Positions 58,975 through 64,000 of a stretch of DNA of 64,000 bases are shown here, piece by piece (position 1 is the first letter of the stretch; every line of letters starts with the position of its first letter). The notes beneath the pieces are model-generated. The model was not told the DNA's origin. It saw only the letters and a list, made by a program, of their open reading frames with translations, and did no database searches. This DNA is from Karstenula rhodostoma CBS 690.94 (Eukaryota; Ascomycota; Dothideomycetes; Pleosporales; Didymosphaeriaceae). Made by a program: the position numbers and the translations under genes. The stretch lies in contig MU001497.1 of the NCBI GenBank assembly GCA_010093485.1, positions 672,513 through 736,512 of the forward strand, written 5' to 3'.

Positions 58975-59672
58975 ATGTGATAGCATGGGATCTTCTCAGA
59001 GGCGGGTAGCCTGGAGACGAGACCCATGCACTCGAACGAATTGCGGCCCCGGCCCGTCGCGGCTTGCTGCTTGTGACATACAGGACAAGGGTTCGCCAGT
59101 GGAGAAGACTCCTTCGGATGAACTGGCCGGCCTTCAATCGCAGCTGACGGTGGTAATCCGAACCTTCCTGCACCGTCATCGCATCAACAACCCCAGCTAG
59201 CGGCCAGACATATACCGTCAACGCAGTAGAAAGCGAAATCAGCCCACCTGACTGCGGTCGTTAGGGCCGCTCGCGAACGCCATCGAGCTGGCGGCGCACC
59301 AGGCTAAAGGACGCGGCCCGCCATGTGTTGGACTGAGGGCCGGGGTTCTGGCGGTCACCGCGCATCCCTGGGCGCCGCTAAGCGCCATCGTGCGACCTGG
59401 GCAATCCTTGGACTCTGTTTTAGTAGATAACGTGACCGTTTCTTCATGCGGGGCTAATGCAGCACTTGGTTTGATTGCCTCGCTTCGCCTTCCACTCAGC
59501 GCCACTGCCGATACACTAACCCTTGGCTGCAGGCGTCTATTGGCGCTTGCATCCTGCCCGCTCTCCCGTTCCACCAATCTCGACATGTTTTCACCACTGC
59601 CCGGCGTGAGCGAGCGAAACCTTCACTGGAGCCTTGGGCCTCTGCTACGCCGCAAGCGGACATATAACCTCC

Positions 59673-62600
59673 TCAAGCGTCCTTGTCGTCCACCCCGCTA
59701 GCGCTGTCCTCACCATTCTCCTCGCTCGAGTCCGACGACTCTTCGTCTGGCATGACGACACTGTTGAGGTATGTAATCTGCAACCGTACGTTAGATACAT
59801 GGTCTAGTGTGTGTGCGGGACGGGCAGAACTGCAGAACTAGCGAGCCTTCCCCCACCTCTGGCCGTGCCGATGCAGCCACCCACCCTCGGGTTAGGTACG
59901 CTGCAGTGCCAACGCATACGGTGCCATTCTGTGCGAGTACACAGGAGTGACTGGTTTCGACGAGGGCAGCCCTTCGCCTAAATGGTTCACCCTCAACCCG
60001 TTTACGCAGCCAGCTTCGACAAAGTGCGGATGGGGTGAAATAGGCGTCCAGTCCGTGAGCGTACCGAAGCCCCAGTATGCTTTACAACGGCAGTCAAGAC
60101 AACAATCAAGTTGCTCCGAAGACTGCACGTTCTAGGGCCAGGAGCTCGGATCCGCCGCTCTCACAATGCGCCAGGCTTCTGAGTCGCCAGCGTCGAGCGA
60201 AAATATCACTTACGAAGGGAACCATGCAACCGATCAATTCAGCGATCCGGTCCAGCCCGTTAGCCCCTACGACTTCTTTGTCGGAGAGTTTGGTGCCGAG
60301 CGTGAAGTTCCGGAGTCTCAGAAGGTCAATGTCTTTGTGGTCGGCGTCATATCCCTGAACGAAACATTGTTAGCGTTGTGACTCCCGCAGAGTGATTCAT
60401 GCAGTAGGATCAGCGGCAAGAGGCGAGCAGAGAGATCTTGACAGCGCCGCCCACGGGGTCCTTTGGAGCTGCTCTTTCGCGATCCAATATGGAAAATTCC
60501 ACGCGATCCCGAGACCGTTGGCGGGTAGTCTTGACCATGAGAACGCAAGGCAGCCTCGCAACCATTCGTGCATAGCCGCCGGGGCTGCAAGGGGGCGCGG
60601 ACATCCGGAAAGATGAGTTGGGCGTCCTCCTTCTTCACCGATCAAGTGAGCAACCTGGGCCACAATCGCCACGCCCTAAGGACCGGTTGCAAAACAAATG
60701 TGCGCCGCCTTTGGTGAGGGGCTCCGTGAAGAAAAGCGCCGGGAGCAGAGCAGCCATCGTCCATACTGGATAAGTGGCCGACGATCAGGAGAGACTCTGC
60801 AGGTGCACAGCAGGTAGGGTGTAAACGTATGTAGGGTTCACTTCACGGAATAGGCTCTGCATGCTTTCTTCGCGATCCATGGCCTGCCAGTGTTGCGTGC
60901 ATATTGAGCCATCGGGGTGTGCATGTGAGACTGTGTCTCATCTTGTTCCATAGACGGGAGATTCTCGATATGGCGTCAAGATCGAGTTACTGGTGCAGCT
61001 TACGCGGTTGGTAGCGAGTAACCAACCAAGTGTCGTCCGTCTCAATTCGCCAAAAAGCGGTTTCGTGAGGGTCTTCTGTCATCGATACCGTCCCGGGTCT
61101 CCCGAGATTTTGCAAGCGTTGCGACGCATCAACTGCTGTCAACCATGGCTCGCAGCGCCTGTCTTCACTCTGCTTGCTCACTAAAGGGGAGTCCACTCAC
61201 CTTAGGATGCTTCTTGAGAGCGTTCGATCGATTGCTAGACTGATTCGTAAATGCCTTCACGGCTTCCTTATCGTCGACCCCGCCGAAGAACGACTTTCGA
61301 ATGCCCACATCTGTCAACACGCGCTTGATCTTGTGCGGCTTCCGGTCAATGTCCTCACGCAATGCGCTCAGAGCCCGAGCTTCAGGCTGCCACAACCCAC
61401 CACCTACAGATCGTTAGCGGGTCCTTCATTTAGTGATCTAGTGAGTGCAGTCTATCTAGAATACCATCGCATAAGACACAAGGCCTGGCGGAGGCCTTGA
61501 CTGCCGCGTCTGGCAGATCGCTGGCGACAGCAGATCCGAACGAGCAGCGTACCCCCACACAGGTCCGCAACCTCGCAAAGACGGTCACTCCTCGACATGA
61601 TGTAGGATTCATGGAGCGCTTGGCATATAGAGGTGGTCATAAGATGAGGTCGCCGTCTTCGCTCGTCGCCGATGGTTTCCCAAAGGCGCGAGAGGGAACC
61701 CTTGAGAAGACCCCGCAACCGCTTTACATCCCCCAGCATAGTGAGTATCCACAAGTCCATAACTGACGAAGAGAAGGCTACTGTGGTCCACTCGCGCTGG
61801 GGCCCTCGATTCCCGTGTCGGGCGCCTCGAGACGTTGTTGGTTCGGAGCTCCTTGCGCTCAGATGTAATGCGAGGGCCGAATCTCCGCCTGCGGAGCTTT
61901 GATACAGCGCTGACCTTATAGATTCATACATAGGTCTTGTGTGTGTCCAACATAAGAGCGTTCCGAAAGCCCTATCGCCACTGAGCTCCGTCGAAACGAC
62001 GAGACCAATTCGGACGCGTCTGCTGCGGATGCCCTTACGCGCACAATGGTGCCCTCGTTCGGTTTTCGCTGCGGTTTTCTTCAACGCTCGTGGGGTCGTC
62101 GTACATTTCCGTCGTACATATCCCTCATAGATCGGCCTCGAACAACCACTCGAGTGGTATAGCGTGCAGCGCAAGGTTGTTTGCAGGACAGCAAAGCTCG
62201 GCCTCGCTAGGTGCCCGTCACACCGGAAAGACGTCTTCGCAGTGTTGTCTTTCCATCTTGATCTTGAGGGTGAATTGGGCATGCAACGCGGATTTGCTCG
62301 CGGTCGGCAAAGGCGACAGAAATTCAAACATGCACGGGTGTGGAGTTACGCATGCTATGCTTCCCGACCCGCATGGTTTCGCTTGATGACAGCATGACCA
62401 GGTGCAGTCAACCAGTGATCACTTGTTCAACGTACGTCGGATAGAATGTGTGTCTCTGAATGTTCGAGGCTAGACGCGCGCTTGTCGATACCTGGAGGAC
62501 TCGCGCATCCAGCACGTGGGGCGTGCATAAATAGAGAGGGGGGCGTGTGACGAAATTGTTGTTACTTTGAGGGTGTGGCGGCGCGTATCCTCGGACCGTT

Positions 62601-63928
62601 GTTCCTAAGCTGCTGCATGCGTCCTTTGATAGTCGTACCCGTATCGACAGCAAGGGTACCGTCGTAGCGAGGATGTCGTACTCCACTTCGTGTTGCGAAC
62701 CATCATATGGACAGCGGAGGTTATGCCCTACGGATGAATGCAAGGAAAAGGTGTAGCACTTACCAACAAAGCTAGCACCGTTTGGTTGGATTTGTACGTA
62801 GTAAGCTGCGTATGGTCCTTTTCGTCCCGTGCTACACAAAAGAGTACAGCATTAGCCAACGGTGCACATGGCGACAAAAGGTAGTTGTAGGCGAGGAATA
62901 CGACCTAAGCGGTCCTTGTGATATCTCCCGGTCTTGCACTTACCGACTCCATGCTGCAGAAAAGTGCGTCTAGAACGTGTGTTAGCTCATCGGAGATGTC
63001 ACATAGCTATGCGAGGTAACCTCTTCTTGCTACTGAAGATTCCTTACCTTGTATGGGGTCTGGTCTTTAGAAAACCTGACATCTGGATGATTTAGTCCCA
63101 CTGAATCAAAGATTCTCTTCGCTGCTTACCGCGATATATACGAAAGATCTACAATCCTTAGTATGCGTTCGCAGCGCAAGCAGTCAGTGGGGGCAACTTA
63201 CGATATCTTTCACTGGAAGCTCAGGAACTGTTTCGTCGGCTTCGATTACTTTCTCCGAAAGGATTTCAAGGAATGTCGTAAAGTCCTGGAGCGAGGTTCG
63301 ATAGTCGGCGTCGTGTGCTACGTCAAGTTTAGCGACAGTCACGTAGGCGGTGCGTGCTCCTAAGGTGGCCACAGAACGCTACTACGCATGAGACTGCAGC
63401 TGACGCACCTTTTAGCCATTGGCGGTCATTGTGGGCGGCTAGGTCATTGAGGAAAAACATGGTGTTGGGGTGAATAGTCTCATTCGTGAAGGGAGTATCG
63501 CCCGCTTCGCGCGCTTTGGGCTTTTTGATAATCACTTGGGTACCGAGCTCAAGCTTTGCGCCGGACTTCCATAACTCTGCGCCGCCGTCTTTCTTCTTGT
63601 GCATGGGAAGTGTGGATCGCTTAGCGGAACGCCCTTTTGGAATATTCGCTGCCTCGCTGTCTTCGCCGCTGCCAGCTTCGAGGTGATCGGATTCAGCGGG
63701 TGAATCGGCAACACTCTCGTGTTCGTAATCAGATTGCACCGCTGTATCTTCACCAGATGGAGATGCGCTCGGGTTGTCAAGGTCATTATCCGAGTCTGGC
63801 TCTGCATAAGACGTCTTGGGCATACGTTTGGCCCTCTTCGATTGGCGGCTAGGTGTCACCGGAGCGGTGCGCTTCGCAGGACCACGAGATGCCGCAGATT
63901 CAGCGGGCTTGGTCGACTTTCGTGGCAT
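59673..63928 (-). CDS. DUF2461 (TIGR02453) family protein
   Basis: Nine exons, complement(59673-59777, 60214-60354, 61201-61403, 62764-62831, 62944-62969, 63048-63082, 63130-63148, 63202-63317, 63409-63928), encode 410 residues. Introns in transcript order are 91, 53, 47, 78, 112, 1360, 846 and 436 bp. All are GT-AG, and the phases fit throughout. The N-terminal 130 residues are charged and disordered. The DUF2461 domain runs from about 145 to 375: FFLNDLAAHNDRQWLK, HDADYR, PELPVKDI, FRIYRDVRFSKDQTPYKTHFSAAW, GRKGPYAAYYVQIQPNG, DIDRKPHKIKRVL and LLRLRNFTLGTKLSD. An acidic tail follows. Biochemical function is unknown. Exon 3 of the transcript is only 19 nt. The three long introns are exceptional. 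Confidence 0.9.
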
Positions 63929-64000
63929 TTCCGATTGTTCTTTCTTGTACGTAGCAGTTTGGCAGGTATGATGACTTCGCGTTGCAGCTGTGTGAAGGAA

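Larger units (their letters stand above)
54441..59672. other. 5.2-kb gene-free, repeat-rich region
   Basis: This lies between the start of the Zn2Cys6 gene and the end of the DUF2461 gene, both on the minus strand, so it contains the whole promoter and 5' UTR of the regulator. Bases 54,500-56,200 are very GC-rich and low in complexity, with (CAGG)9, a C-rich minisatellite at about 55,548-55,608 built of CCCACCG/CCCCCGT units, CTCGC repeats near 56,718-56,750 and three GGGGATCGGC units near 56,813-56,837. Long open frames here (up to 748 codons on +) are products of high GC and contain no domain. Confidence 0.6.

Noticed and set aside
61452..62327. 291-codon open frame on the minus strand inside the longest DUF2461 intron
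   Set aside because: No ATG context, domain or homology pattern was seen. It lies wholly within a well-supported intron on the same strand. A nested gene remains possible but is unsupported.

Overview
The window reads as a chromosome segment of a filamentous ascomycete (Pezizomycotina; a Dothideomycete is my guess, not a demonstrated placement). The grounds are short GT-AG introns (mostly 44-112 bp) with CTAAC-like branch sites, fungus-specific genes (chs5, rmt2, NmrA-like, GH27, a fungal Zn2Cys6 factor), and an extreme repeat-induced point mutation (RIP) signature in the repeats.

Layout. Bases 1 to about 24,830 are roughly 80% A+T. CA and TG dinucleotides are almost absent (none in the first 240 bases), so ATG is nearly eliminated on both strands and no gene is intact. 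The block is a transposon graveyard. It holds three copies of a poly(A)-tailed repeat family, a complete but RIP-destroyed Ty3/gypsy chromovirus at 11,729-19,003 (two 502-bp LTRs; gag, protease, RT, RNase H, integrase and chromodomain all still traceable), a second gypsy integrase relic, a 20-bp minisatellite, and a long inverted repeat whose arms flank a 520-N assembly gap. The outer end of the right arm is barely mutated while the same sequence in the left arm is fully mutated. That gives a gapless before/after record of RIP.

From about 25.3 kb onward the DNA is ordinary gene-bearing sequence. In order: a triple-BRCT protein (-), a PaaI-type thioesterase pseudogene (+), two unrecognised proteins (+, +), an NmrA-like reductase (+), Rmt2 arginine methyltransferase (+), secreted GH27 alpha-galactosidase (-), an F-box-like protein (-), the exomer subunit Chs5 (+), a NIPA-type Mg2+ transporter (-), V-ATPase subunit E (+), an intron-containing tRNA-Arg(ACG) (-), a small cupin (+), a Cys-rich single-pass membrane protein (+), a Zn2Cys6 regulator (-) and a 9-exon DUF2461 protein (-). 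Most of these are unrelated housekeeping or accessory genes and I see no biosynthetic cluster. Chs5 (cargo export to the cell surface) and Vma4 (organelle acidification) both serve the endomembrane system, but their proximity is probably incidental.

The last 10 kb is atypical. The Zn2Cys6 gene has 5.2 kb of gene-free, repeat-rich DNA upstream, and the next gene contains introns of 1,360, 846 and 436 bp, very long for this kind of genome. Exon coordinates were derived by hand from reading frames, splice consensus and family resemblance. No database search was run.
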